Of a DNA stretch of 64,000 bases, positions 1-8,119 are shown piece by piece; the first letter of the stretch is position 1, and each line of letters starts with the position of its first letter. The stretch lies in assembly GCA_034435455.1 (NCBI GenBank), contig DAOTXL010000123.1, positions 62,001 through 126,000 of the forward strand, written 5' to 3'. Position numbers and translations under genes: made by a program. The stretch is from DAOTXL01 sp034435455 (GTDB lineage: Bacteria; Chloroflexota; Anaerolineae; JAAYZQ01). Under the pieces are notes generated by a model that was not told the origin of the DNA, did not search any database, and saw only the letters and a program-made list of their open reading frames with translations.

Positions 1-1394
1 TTCAGTGGAACCTCCAGGCCGACTACTGGCTGGATGTGGCCTTCCTGGCCGAATTCGACGCCGACCGGGCCGACGAGGCACAGTGGGCAACCCTCCTGGA
101 CTGCTACCACGGCGACCTGCTGACCAGCCTGTATGATGATTGGGTGCTGGCCGAGCGCGCCCACTGGCAGCAACATTACTTTCGCCTGTTAGAAAGGCGC
201 ATCGCCGACCAGATGGCCGCCGGCCGGCTGACCGAGGCCATCCGCACCACACAACGCCTGTTGCACCACGATCCCCTGCGCGAAGAACCGTACCGCCGCC
301 TGATGGAGCTGTACTACCGGGCCGGAGATCGGGCTGCCGCCCTCCAGGCCTTCGAGCAATGCGAAACGATGCTGCGCACCGAACTGGATGTGCAGCCGAT
401 GCCCGAAACCCTGGCCCTGCGGGACGCCATCTTGCGCGGCGACTGGGTTGGCAAACCCACCGCCCCCCCCGTACCCGACGCCGAACCCCCCGTAGGAGGC
501 GTCTCCGACGCCGAATCCGACGCCGAATCCGACGCCGAATCCGACGCCGAATCGGCCTCTGGAGAATCGGCCTCTGGAGAATCGGCCTCTGGAGAATCGG
601 CCTCTGGAGAATCGGCCTCTGGAGAATCGGCCTCTGGAGAATCGGCCTCTGGAGAATCGGCCTCTGGAGAATCGGCCTCTGGAGAGGCCTCCTACGTCGT
701 TGCCTCCCTGGCCCGCCGGCGCCGTAGGAGGGCCATCGCCATCGCGCTGATGGTGCCGGTCGTGGTCGCCGGGCTGCTCATCGTCCGGCAGCTCGCCCGG
801 CCACCGCTCACCCTCTCCCTCTCCGGGCCGGCGGTCATGCAGGATACCTGGCTCAACTTTGTCCACCCCGACCTGCCCTACGACCCTGAATGGAGCCAGG
901 ACCCCTACGCCGTCTATCCCCAGGTACACCTTTCCTACTGGGGCTACCCCTACGACCGTATCCTGATCCGCTTTGCGCTGACGGAGCTGCCCGTCGGCGC
1001 CCAGGTACAGCAGGCCATCCTCCATCTGCATCTGGAACCCTTTTTCAACGAGGACCTGACCGAACCGCGACCGGCCACCCTCTCGGCCTTTCGCCTGCTC
1101 GTTCCCTGGGAACCAGACACCGCCACGTTCAACGCACCCTGGTCGCGGCCAGGGCTGGCCGCCGGCGTGGACTATGCCGCCGACCCTCTGGGCAGCGACT
1201 CGCTCCACGGCAGCGACTGGGAAGACCTGGATGTGACCCAAGCAGTCCGCTATTGGCTGGCCCACCCCAACCAGAACTTTGGCCTGCTGGTCATGATCAC
1301 CGAAGCCCCCCAGGGCGCTCATTACTGGGTGGACACCAGCGACTATCCACTCCTGAACCGCCAACCACGGCTCGACATCACCTACCTTCCCTGA
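1..1394 (+). CDS. BTAD-domain regulator fused to a membrane anchor and DNRLRE domain (5' partial)
   Basis: The reading frame is open from base 3, so the N-terminus (normally a DNA-binding winged helix in the SARP/AfsR family) lies outside the window. The first ~135 visible residues match a bacterial transcriptional activator domain of TPR-like helices; RLLHHDPLREEPYRRLMELY and GDRAAALQAFEQCE are typical. A low-complexity linker of DAES and ASGES repeats follows, then a basic stretch RRRRRRA, one transmembrane helix near base 740-800, and a C-terminal DNRLRE-type domain (ILIRFALTELP, AILHLHLEP, VTQAVRYWL). A regulator carrying a probable extracytoplasmic DNRLRE domain suggests a one-protein membrane sensor, but the signal is unknown. 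Domain calls are by motif only. Confidence 0.75.
   Translation, partial: QWNLQADYWLDVAFLAEFDADRADEAQWATLLDCYHGDLLTSLYDDWVLAERAHWQQHYFRLLERRIADQMAAGRLTEAIRTTQRLLHHDPLREEPYRRLMELYYRAGDRAAALQAFEQCETMLRTELDVQPMPETLALRDAILRGDWVGKPTAPPVPDAEPPVGGVSDAESDAESDAESDAESASGESASGESASGESASGESASGESASGESASGESASGESASGEASYVVASLARRRRRRAIAIALMVPVVVAGLLIVRQLARPPLTLSLSGPAVMQDTWLNFVHPDLPYDPEWSQDPYAVYPQVHLSYWGYPYDRILIRFALTELPVGAQVQQAILHLHLEPFFNEDLTEPRPATLSAFRLLVPWEPDTATFNAPWSRPGLAAGVDYAADPLGSDSLHGSDWEDLDVTQAVRYWLAHPNQNFGLLVMITEAPQGAHYWVDTSDYPLLNRQPRLDITYLP
507..683 (+). repeat. In-frame tandem repeats, 12 bp x4 then 15 bp x9
   Basis: Four copies of a 12-bp unit encoding DAES run from 507 to 554. They merge into nine copies of a 15-bp unit encoding ASGES/ASGEA (about 549-683). 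Both unit lengths are multiples of three, so the array lengthens the Ser/Glu-rich linker between the cytoplasmic BTAD domain and the membrane helix without breaking the frame. The copies are nearly identical, which suggests recent expansion and likely length variation between strains. Confidence 0.95.
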
Positions 1395-1554
1395 CCGAGC
1401 GACCCGACAGGCTGGAAAAGAGAATCGGACGAACGTTGGACGCTGTGCGGACGTGAACAGGACGCCCGACTGTTATACTGCTTATCAGTACAACACCATT
1501 TCTAACCATTGCCGGCACACGGGCAAGATCTAAACGAGAGGAGGGACAAACAAA

Positions 1555-3165
1555 ATGAAAAGGAAGAAGTTTTTTGGCAGCGTGCTGATCCTGGTTATGC
1601 TGCTGCTCCTGGTCCCGGTGAGCGCCGCCGACCCGAAAGGTCCAGACGCAGACTTGGACGGGGACGGCTATGCCGACCTGGCCGTGGGCGTCGAGTGGGA
1701 GGACGTCGGCAGCGTGGCCGACGCCGGGGCGGTGAACATTCTGTACGGCTCGTCTGGCGGCATCTCGGCGGCCGGCGACCAGATCTGGGATCAGGACGAC
1801 CTGGTGGCCACCGACGGTGCCGAAGAGTACGACACATTTGGCTACCGGCTGGCCGCCGGCGATTTCAACGGCGACAGGTACGCCGACCTGGCCGTGGGTG
1901 TCGCCTACGAAGATATCGGCACGGCGGCGGAGGGCGGGGCGGTGCACATCCTATACGGCTCGTCGCCCAATGGCCTGGTTGCGACAGGTAACCAGCTCTG
2001 GCACCAGGGCAGCCCGGGCGTGGAGGGCGTAGTTGAGAGCGGCGACCGGTTTGGGGCAGCCCTGGCCGCCGGCGATTTCGACGGCGACGGCTACGATGAC
2101 CTGGCCGTGGGCGTGCCGGACGAAGATATTGAACCCGAAAGCAGCGCCGGGGCGGTGAATGTGCTTTACGGCTCAAGCGCCGGCCTGACCGCCACGGGCA
2201 ACCAGATCTGGTACGAGGGTTATAACGGCCTGGGCGGCACGCCCGAAGCCGGGGACTGGTTCGGCTACGCTCTGGCTGCCGGCGATTTCGACCGGGATGG
2301 CTACGCTGACCTGGCGATCGGCCTTCCCAGCGAGGACCTGGGGGGAGTCAACAATGCCGGCCGGGTGGTCATTCTGTTCGGCGCATCGAGTGGCCTGACC
2401 GCCAACGGCAGCCAGGCCTGGGTGCAGGGCCTTTACGGCGTCAGCGACACGTACGAAGAAGGTGACTTCTTTGGCAAAACACTGACCGCGGGCGACTTTG
2501 ACAACGACGGCTACGCCGACCTGGCCATTGGCGTCCCGGATGAGGACAATGGCAGCGTGGTCGACGCCGGGGCGGTGAATGTCCTCTATGGGTCGGCGGC
2601 CGGACTGACTGCCACGGATGATGATTTCTGGACTGAAGGTGGCGGCGGCGAAGCCGACGACGAATACGGGCGCGCCCTGGCCGCCGGCGATTTCAACGGC
2701 GATGGGCGGGACGATCTGGCCGTGGGCATTCCCTACGAAGACCTGGGCGCCGAGTGGGTGAATGCCGGCGCCGTGGAGATCCTGTACGGCGCGCCCGGCG
2801 GGCTCTATCGCCGCGTGGCCAACGACCTCTGGCACCAGGACCGCTCCGGTATGGAGGACGGGGCCGAAGCCGGGGACCTGTTTGGCATCGCTCTGGCTGC
2901 CGGCGACTTTGACCACGACCGGTACACAGACCTGGCAGTGGGCATCCGCAACGAGGACGTGGGCAGCATTGTGGACGCCGGCGCCGTGCACATCCTGTAC
3001 GGCTCGGCCAATGGCATCTCGGCCAACGGCAACCGTTTCTGGCACCAGGACAGCCAACACATCGAGGGCCAGGCCGAGTACAACGACCATTTTGGCAATG
3101 CCCTGGCGGCCATTCCGCCGGCCCGGCACAAGGTCTTTTTGCCGCTGGTGCTGCGCAATCACTAA
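1555..3165 (+). CDS. Secreted FG-GAP (integrin-alpha-like) beta-propeller protein
   Basis: This 536-residue protein begins with a signal peptide (basic MKRKK, hydrophobic core, cleavage near PVSAA). It then has about seven FG-GAP repeats, each with a calcium-loop motif such as DLDGDGYADLAVG, DFNGDRYADLAVG or DFDNDGYADLAIG and a following GAVNILYGS strand. Together they should close an exported seven-bladed propeller. The extreme C-terminus reads VFLPLVLRNH, a short hydrophobic-basic tail seen on many exported Chloroflexi proteins and possibly a sorting or anchoring signal. A ribosome site GAGGAGGG precedes the ATG. A possible -10 box TATACT lies at 1474-1479 without a good -35. The ligand is unknown; adhesion or surface display is an inference. 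Confidence 0.85.
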   Translation: MKRKKFFGSVLILVMLLLLVPVSAADPKGPDADLDGDGYADLAVGVEWEDVGSVADAGAVNILYGSSGGISAAGDQIWDQDDLVATDGAEEYDTFGYRLAAGDFNGDRYADLAVGVAYEDIGTAAEGGAVHILYGSSPNGLVATGNQLWHQGSPGVEGVVESGDRFGAALAAGDFDGDGYDDLAVGVPDEDIEPESSAGAVNVLYGSSAGLTATGNQIWYEGYNGLGGTPEAGDWFGYALAAGDFDRDGYADLAIGLPSEDLGGVNNAGRVVILFGASSGLTANGSQAWVQGLYGVSDTYEEGDFFGKTLTAGDFDNDGYADLAIGVPDEDNGSVVDAGAVNVLYGSAAGLTATDDDFWTEGGGGEADDEYGRALAAGDFNGDGRDDLAVGIPYEDLGAEWVNAGAVEILYGAPGGLYRRVANDLWHQDRSGMEDGAEAGDLFGIALAAGDFDHDRYTDLAVGIRNEDVGSIVDAGAVHILYGSANGISANGNRFWHQDSQHIEGQAEYNDHFGNALAAIPPARHKVFLPLVLRNH

Positions 3166-3238
3166 CCGCAGCCTGGCTCGGAAGATCGGTGAAAAGGCAG
3201 GGGCGACCGGCCGGTCGCTCCTACCGGAGTAAAGTGCC

Positions 3239-5845
3239 ATGCGCATCCCAAAATTTCCCAGTCTTTTGTTCACGTTTGCCCTGCTGGCGACAGCCGTCTG
3301 CGCCACCTGCGCCGCCGGCCCTTCCCGATACCCAATGCCCGCTACCCGCCTGACCGCTGCTTTCTGTCCTCCCCTGGCCCCACCCACCGGCCCAACTGTC
3401 ACCGTCTCCACCGAAGCCGAGCTGCGCGACCGGGCGCACAACGCTGCCCCCGGCACAACGATCCTCATCCAGCCCGGCGTGTACGCCCTGCAGGATTTCA
3501 TCTACGTGGTGAACGACGGCCTCGCCCTGCGCGGCGCGAGCGGCGACCGCGACGACGTGGTGCTCGATTTCGGCGGCATGGTCGGCGGCCACTTTGGCAT
3601 CCTGGTGGATGCCGACGACGTGACGGTGGCGGATCTCACCATCCGCAACGCCGCCGACCACGGCGTCTCCATCCAGGGCCGCGACCGGCCGCTGCTCTAC
3701 AACCTGCACATCCTGGACATCGGCGACCAACTGGTCAAGGTCAACCCCGCCGGCGACGGCAGCGACGACGGCCTGCTGGCCTGCTCGTTGCTGGAATACA
3801 CCACCACCGCCCCCGACGAGTACACCAACGGCATCAGCGCCCACGACGCCCACGGCTGGACGGTGCGCGACAACGAGTGGCGGCGCATCCGCACGCCGGG
3901 CAACAACCCCGTGCCGGCCATCCTCTTCTGGTCCGGCTCGTCCGACACGGTGGTGGAGCGCAACCTGCTGGTGGACTGTTATCAGGGCATCGCCTTTGGC
4001 AACGCCAGCCACGGCCCCGGCGACCACACGGGCGGGGTGGTGCGCAACAACATGATCTATGCCTCGTTACCTCACGATTCGGTCATCGAGATGGTCCACG
4101 CCAGCGGCTGGCTGGTAGCCCACAACACCGCCTGGCTGCTGAAACCCGCTCCCGGCCTGACCTGGGGGATGGAGGCCCGCTTTTCCGACACCTCCGGCAC
4201 CTTTGCCTACAACCTGACCAACATGGCCATCTGGCTCGACCGGGATGGGGCCAACGCCACCGGCACGGGCAACCTCACCGCCGCAGAGGCGGCCTGGTTC
4301 GCCGACGCGGCCAACGGCGACCTGCACCTGGTCGGCACCGCCTCAGAGGCCATTGACCACGCCGCCGCCCTGCCCGAGGTGCCCGACGATTTCGACGGCG
4401 ACGCCCGGCCTGTAGCCCTCGGCTCCGATGTGGGTGCCGACGAGTTCACCGGCTTTCCGCCGCCAAGCCCTACCCCCTCCCCCACTCCCACACCATCGGC
4501 CTGGATTTACCTGCCGCTGGTGCTCAAAGGCTGGCCCGCCCCCACCCCGACACCCACCATCGCCTGTACACCGCCGGCCTGCGCCACGGACGAGGTGTAC
4601 CACTGCCCCGATCTCTGTCCCGGCGGCTGCGGCATCGTGTGCGCCACCCCGACGCCGTCCGCCACGCCGTCTGCCGGCGACCTGCTCCAGCCCGGCGACC
4701 TGACCTACCGGGGCGCGTTCGCCTACCCCGCTGCCGGTGAGTGGGCCTACAGCGGCCATGCCCTGACCTACTATCCCAACGGCGACCCCGACGGCCCGCA
4801 CGACGGCCATCCCGGCTCCCTCTACGCCGCCGGTCACACCGGGGACGATCTGGTGGGCGAAATCGCCATCCCCGCCCCGGTCGTCTCGACCCATTTCGAC
4901 GACCTGCCCCAGGCTGCCGTGCTCCGCCCCCTGGCAGACCTCACCGGCGGCTGGAAGGACAACTGCACCTACAACGACGACTGCATCTACCGCGAAGTGG
5001 ACGGCCTGGCCTATCTGCCCAACGTGAACAAGATCGCCTGGAACCTGCGGGACTGGTACAACGCAGGCGGCTACGATCAGGATTCCCTGGGCTGGAGCGA
5101 CCTGGACATGAGCGACGCGCAAGGGGTGTGGCACATCGGCGCACGCCCCTCGGAGGGCGACATCTTTCACAACGCCAAAACCTGCAACTATCTCTTCCTC
5201 GCCCCCCAGGGCTTTGCCGACCAATATCTGGGCGGCAGGTGGCTCATCGCCGGCAACCACCGCCAGGCCGGGGCCTTTGGCGGTTCCCAGGGGCCGACCC
5301 TGTACGCTCTGGCCCCCTGGGAGGACGGCAACCCACCCTCCTCTGGCCAGAACCTGGACGCCCTGGCCCTGCTCTACTACCCCGAAATCTACCCCGGCTG
5401 TCTCGACGACCCGGACACTTGCTACTTTCCCGACTACCGGCCCGCCGACGACTGGGGCGGCGGGGCCTGGGTGCAGACCGTGACCAAACGGGGCATCCTC
5501 ATCGTCGGGCAAAAAGGGCTGGGGGACAACTGCTACGGCGCGCCGGGCAGCACCTGCGGTCCAGACCCCTGCAACCCCTACCAGGGCTATCACGCTTACC
5601 CTTACGAGCCGCAGATCCTTTTCTACGACCCTCAGGAGTTGGCCGAGGTGGTCGCCGGGACCCGGCAGCCGTGGGAGGTGGTGCCCTATGCCCTCTACCG
5701 CCCGACGGGCGAGGTGCTGAACCCGGAATGCGGTGTCCTGGGCGACGCCGCCTACGACCGGGAGCGGGGCTTTTTGTACGTGACCGAGCGGGAAGCCGGG
5801 CCATGGGGCGAGACGGTGGTGCACGTGTGGGAGATTGGGGAGTAG
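3239..5845 (+). CDS. Exported parallel beta-helix protein with a C-terminal domain of unknown function
   Basis: The 868-residue product has a signal peptide ending near AVCATCAAG. Residues ~55-400 form a right-handed beta-helix of the pectate-lyase/NosD/chondroitinase-B-like type (TVSTEAELRDRAHNAAPGTT, LTIRNAADHGVSIQGRDRP, repeated N-rich rungs VVERNLLVDCYQGIAFGNAS). A Pro/Thr linker then carries YLPLVLKGW, the same motif that ends the upstream FG-GAP protein but here internal. A Cys-rich knot (CTPPACATDEVYHCPDLC) and a ~380-residue domain with several HGYP/DGP loops that I do not recognise follow. Substrate and enzymatic activity cannot be assigned. The ATG follows GGAGTAAAGTGCC, and the next gene starts 15 bases downstream. 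Confidence 0.75.
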   Translation: MRIPKFPSLLFTFALLATAVCATCAAGPSRYPMPATRLTAAFCPPLAPPTGPTVTVSTEAELRDRAHNAAPGTTILIQPGVYALQDFIYVVNDGLALRGASGDRDDVVLDFGGMVGGHFGILVDADDVTVADLTIRNAADHGVSIQGRDRPLLYNLHILDIGDQLVKVNPAGDGSDDGLLACSLLEYTTTAPDEYTNGISAHDAHGWTVRDNEWRRIRTPGNNPVPAILFWSGSSDTVVERNLLVDCYQGIAFGNASHGPGDHTGGVVRNNMIYASLPHDSVIEMVHASGWLVAHNTAWLLKPAPGLTWGMEARFSDTSGTFAYNLTNMAIWLDRDGANATGTGNLTAAEAAWFADAANGDLHLVGTASEAIDHAAALPEVPDDFDGDARPVALGSDVGADEFTGFPPPSPTPSPTPTPSAWIYLPLVLKGWPAPTPTPTIACTPPACATDEVYHCPDLCPGGCGIVCATPTPSATPSAGDLLQPGDLTYRGAFAYPAAGEWAYSGHALTYYPNGDPDGPHDGHPGSLYAAGHTGDDLVGEIAIPAPVVSTHFDDLPQAAVLRPLADLTGGWKDNCTYNDDCIYREVDGLAYLPNVNKIAWNLRDWYNAGGYDQDSLGWSDLDMSDAQGVWHIGARPSEGDIFHNAKTCNYLFLAPQGFADQYLGGRWLIAGNHRQAGAFGGSQGPTLYALAPWEDGNPPSSGQNLDALALLYYPEIYPGCLDDPDTCYFPDYRPADDWGGGAWVQTVTKRGILIVGQKGLGDNCYGAPGSTCGPDPCNPYQGYHAYPYEPQILFYDPQELAEVVAGTRQPWEVVPYALYRPTGEVLNPECGVLGDAAYDRERGFLYVTEREAGPWGETVVHVWEIGE

Positions 5846-5860
5846 GAGGCAGGAGGTTGC

Positions 5861-7372
5861 ATGATGAAAGTGGGGGGACTTTTTTGCGGTATATGGCTGG
5901 CATGGGGCCTGGTTTGGGGATGGCTCTTCCCAACGCCAGCCCAGGAGCCGGTGCGCATCATCTGGCTGCACCATTCTGTTGGCCAGGGCCTCATTGATCA
6001 GGGCAGTGTGCGGGAGGGGCTGACCGCCCTCGGTTACGAGTTCTACGACCACGGCTACAACGGCGACGGCCTGCGCCTGGCCGATGGCTCCTACTCAGGC
6101 CGCAATTTCGACGTGCCGGGCGACAACACCGACCCCGACGGCCTGGCCGAGATTTTCCGCCAGCCGCTCCACGACCCACCCGACAACACCTTCAGCCACC
6201 TGATGCAGTACGATGTCATCATCATCAAGTCCTGCTTTCCGACCAGCAACATCGGCAGTGGTGAGCAGTTGGCCGAGTATCAGGGCTACTACCTGGCCAT
6301 GCGGGCCCGCATGGCTCAGTACCCCGACAAGCTGTTTGTCGTCGTCACCCAACCGCCCCAGGTGCCGGGCAGCAGCGACCCCGACGAGGCCCGGCGCGCT
6401 CGCGCCCTGGCCGACTGGCTGAATTCCGGCCAGTTCCTGGGCGGCCAGCCCAACATCGTCACCTTTGACTTTTTCGGCCACCTGGCCGGAGAGGACAACT
6501 TTCTACGGCCCGAATACCGCTACGACGACTATGACGCCCATCCCAACGAGCGGGCCAACCGCGAGATCGGCCCCCGCTTTGTCGAGTTCCTCGACCAGGC
6601 GATCCGGAGTTTTGCGCCGGGCGCAGCGGCGCAGCCGACGTTCGTCCTGCCGCCCACAGCCGAGGCGCCGCCACCGGAAGCGACGCCGACGCCGCCCGCC
6701 CCCAGCGCGCTGTCAGTCGCTGCCAGTCGAGGGCTGGACTTGGGCGGCTGGGTAGTCAGCGACGACGATCCCGGATCGACCGCTACCTGCGCCCTCGACG
6801 AGACCGGCGCCTTGCGTTTTGACTACCAGCTTGCGGCAACGGGCTGGGCCTTCTGCGGGCAGCCGTTCGATGTGCCCCAGGATTGGAGCGATGCCCCGGG
6901 CCTCTCCTTCCGAGTGCGCGGCGATCCGCCGGGCCAGCGTGTGATCCTGGCCCTCTTTGCCGGCAGGCCAGAAGCAGCAGCCCCCTACGAGCTGACCCTG
7001 GACGTTCCGCAAGTCTGGACGCCGGTCGCCGTGCCATGGGCCGATTTCGCCCTGGCGACCTGGGCCGACGAAGGTGATCCAGCCACGCCAGACCTGGCGC
7101 GGGTGGTTGGCGTGGGCCTCAGTGTTGAGGCGGAGGGCAATCCGGGCAAGGGTGTGCTTTGGGTGGACCATCTCAGCCTGGGCGTGTCGGCAACGCCGCC
7201 CTCGCCCTCAGCGGCGACCACGGCGCCCGACCTGGCCGAGACCCCAGTCCAGACTGAGCCGGCTGCCTCGGAGCCGGGGCCGTCGGACGGCGGGCTGTGT
7301 CCCCTGGCGATGGCGGCGCCGCTGGGCCTCGTCGGCGTTGTGCTGGCGCTGAACCGGCGTAGCAGCAGTTGA
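5861..7372 (+). CDS. Exported SGNH-hydrolase-like protein with C-terminal carbohydrate-binding-like domain and anchor
   Basis: This 503-residue protein has a signal peptide (FCGIWLAWGLVWGWLF, cleavage near PAQ). Residues ~28-250 have an SGNH-like fold: IIWLHHSVGQG near the start and DDYDAHPNERANREIG, where the D..HPN block matches the usual block V Asp/His pair. The catalytic Ser is not certain because block I reads HHSVG rather than GDS. After a Pro/Ala linker, residues ~305-440 look like a beta-sandwich (CIA30/CBM-like). The C-terminus is GGLCPLAMAAPLG plus a hydrophobic helix and NRR, typical of a membrane-retained or processed tail. It lies close behind the beta-helix gene, so a joint role on surface polysaccharide is plausible but unproven. 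Confidence 0.65.
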   Translation: MMKVGGLFCGIWLAWGLVWGWLFPTPAQEPVRIIWLHHSVGQGLIDQGSVREGLTALGYEFYDHGYNGDGLRLADGSYSGRNFDVPGDNTDPDGLAEIFRQPLHDPPDNTFSHLMQYDVIIIKSCFPTSNIGSGEQLAEYQGYYLAMRARMAQYPDKLFVVVTQPPQVPGSSDPDEARRARALADWLNSGQFLGGQPNIVTFDFFGHLAGEDNFLRPEYRYDDYDAHPNERANREIGPRFVEFLDQAIRSFAPGAAAQPTFVLPPTAEAPPPEATPTPPAPSALSVAASRGLDLGGWVVSDDDPGSTATCALDETGALRFDYQLAATGWAFCGQPFDVPQDWSDAPGLSFRVRGDPPGQRVILALFAGRPEAAAPYELTLDVPQVWTPVAVPWADFALATWADEGDPATPDLARVVGVGLSVEAEGNPGKGVLWVDHLSLGVSATPPSPSAATTAPDLAETPVQTEPAASEPGPSDGGLCPLAMAAPLGLVGVVLALNRRSSS

Positions 7373-7449
7373 GTTTTGTCGGTCCGCCAGGCTCGGACGC
7401 TGTGAACCTGCCTACAGATCACAGCAGCAGCTTGGTGTAGAATGAGGGC

Positions 7450-7488
7450 AACGGGCCAATGGGGGCGCGCTCCGTTGGCCCGTTTATT
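7450..7488 (+). terminator. Rho-independent terminator after the SGNH-like gene
   Basis: A 10-bp perfect stem, AACGGGCCAA (7450-7459) pairing with TTGGCCCGTT (7475-7484), is followed by a short T-rich run TATT. It sits between the upstream operon and the csoR promoter. Confidence 0.65.
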
Positions 7489-7500
7489 GTGGGCGCAAAT

Positions 7501-7529
7501 TTGACAGGATTGGTCCACTATGGTACACT
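7501..7529 (+). promoter_or_regulatory. csoR operon promoter, sigma-70 type
   Basis: A perfect -35 TTGACA (7501-7506) lies 17 bases before a -10 TACACT (7524-7529). Transcription would start about base 7536, at the edge of the G/C palindrome. The arrangement matches the CoA-binding gene promoter at 36355-36383. Confidence 0.85.
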
Positions 7530-7535
7530 CGCGTT

Positions 7536-7563
7536 TACCCCTCCCCCTGGGGGGTGGGGGGTA
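7536..7563 (+). promoter_or_regulatory. Probable CsoR operator
   Basis: A 28-bp imperfect palindrome starts TACCCC and ends GGGGTA, with a centre of CCCCCTGGGGGG. Known CsoR operators are pseudo-palindromes with TA ends and C/G tracts, and this one starts six bases after the -10 box of the csoR gene. Autorepression relieved by Cu(I) is the expected behaviour. Confidence 0.8.
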
Positions 7564-7582
7564 GCTTCTGGGGGTACAGGGC

Positions 7583-7861
7583 ATGGGCGAGGAGTACAAA
7601 CAGGACGTTCTAAACCGGCTCAAGAGCATCGAGGGCCATGTGCGCGGCATCCAGCGCATGGTGGGCGACAATGCCTATTGCATTGACATCATCAACCAGA
7701 TCCTGGCCGTGCAGCGGGCCCTGGAAAAGATCAACGACCTGATCCTGGAACATCACCTCCAGACCTGCGTGACCACCGCCATCCGCGGCGACGACCCGGC
7801 CGAGCGGGAACAGGTCATCGCCGAAATTTTACAGGTATTCGAGACAGCCGGCAAGGTGTAA
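7583..7861 (+). CDS. csoR: CsoR-family copper-sensing transcriptional repressor
   Basis: The 92-residue all-helical protein matches the CsoR/RcnR (DUF156) family over its full length. The Cu(I) ligand triad Cys-His-Cys is present as Cys33 (AYCIDI), His58 and Cys62 (HHLQTC). The 29-residue Cys-Cys spacing equals that of the M. tuberculosis prototype, which favours copper over the Ni/Co (RcnR), formaldehyde (FrmR) or persulfide (CstR) branches. It is first in an operon with copZ (20 bases apart) and copA, and its promoter contains a matching palindrome. It should repress the operon and let go of DNA when it binds Cu(I). Longer upstream starts fall inside the operator and are rejected. Confidence 0.92.
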   Translation: MGEEYKQDVLNRLKSIEGHVRGIQRMVGDNAYCIDIINQILAVQRALEKINDLILEHHLQTCVTTAIRGDDPAEREQVIAEILQVFETAGKV

Positions 7862-7881
7862 GTAGAAAGGAACAATATCCA

Positions 7882-8091
7882 ATGGAGACGATCACGTTGA
7901 ACATCCCCAACATTAGCTGCCACCACTGCCTCATGACCATCAAGCGCGAGAGCGGCTTTGTAGCAGGCGTCGAGTTTGTTGGCGGCGACGTGGCCGGCAA
8001 GACGGTTACATTCCAGGTGGAGAACGCCGAGGCGCTGGCTGCGCTGCAAAAGGCGCTGGCCGAGGTGGGCTATCCGGTAGCCGGTGGGTAG
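7882..8091 (+). CDS. copZ: CopZ-like copper chaperone (single HMA domain)
   Basis: The 69-residue protein is one heavy-metal-associated domain: beta strand ETITLNIPNI, metal site SCHHC (Cys at residues 13 and 16), helix HCLMTIKRE, and a C-terminal helix ALAALQKALAEVGYPV. It uses CHHC rather than the usual CxxC with small residues; the extra His pair resembles cyanobacterial Atx1 variants and could add a ligand. AGAAAGGAAC serves as ribosome site. It should deliver cytoplasmic Cu(I) to CopA, encoded 28 bases downstream. Confidence 0.85.
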   Translation: METITLNIPNISCHHCLMTIKRESGFVAGVEFVGGDVAGKTVTFQVENAEALAALQKALAEVGYPVAGG

Positions 8092-8119
8092 AAAGCCGCC
8101 GGTTAATGGCTGAAAGAAA

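Noticed and set aside
4343..6052. Long minus-strand frame opposite the beta-helix and SGNH-like genes
   Set aside because: Composition is typical of a shadow frame in high-GC DNA; no domain, and it crosses two real genes.
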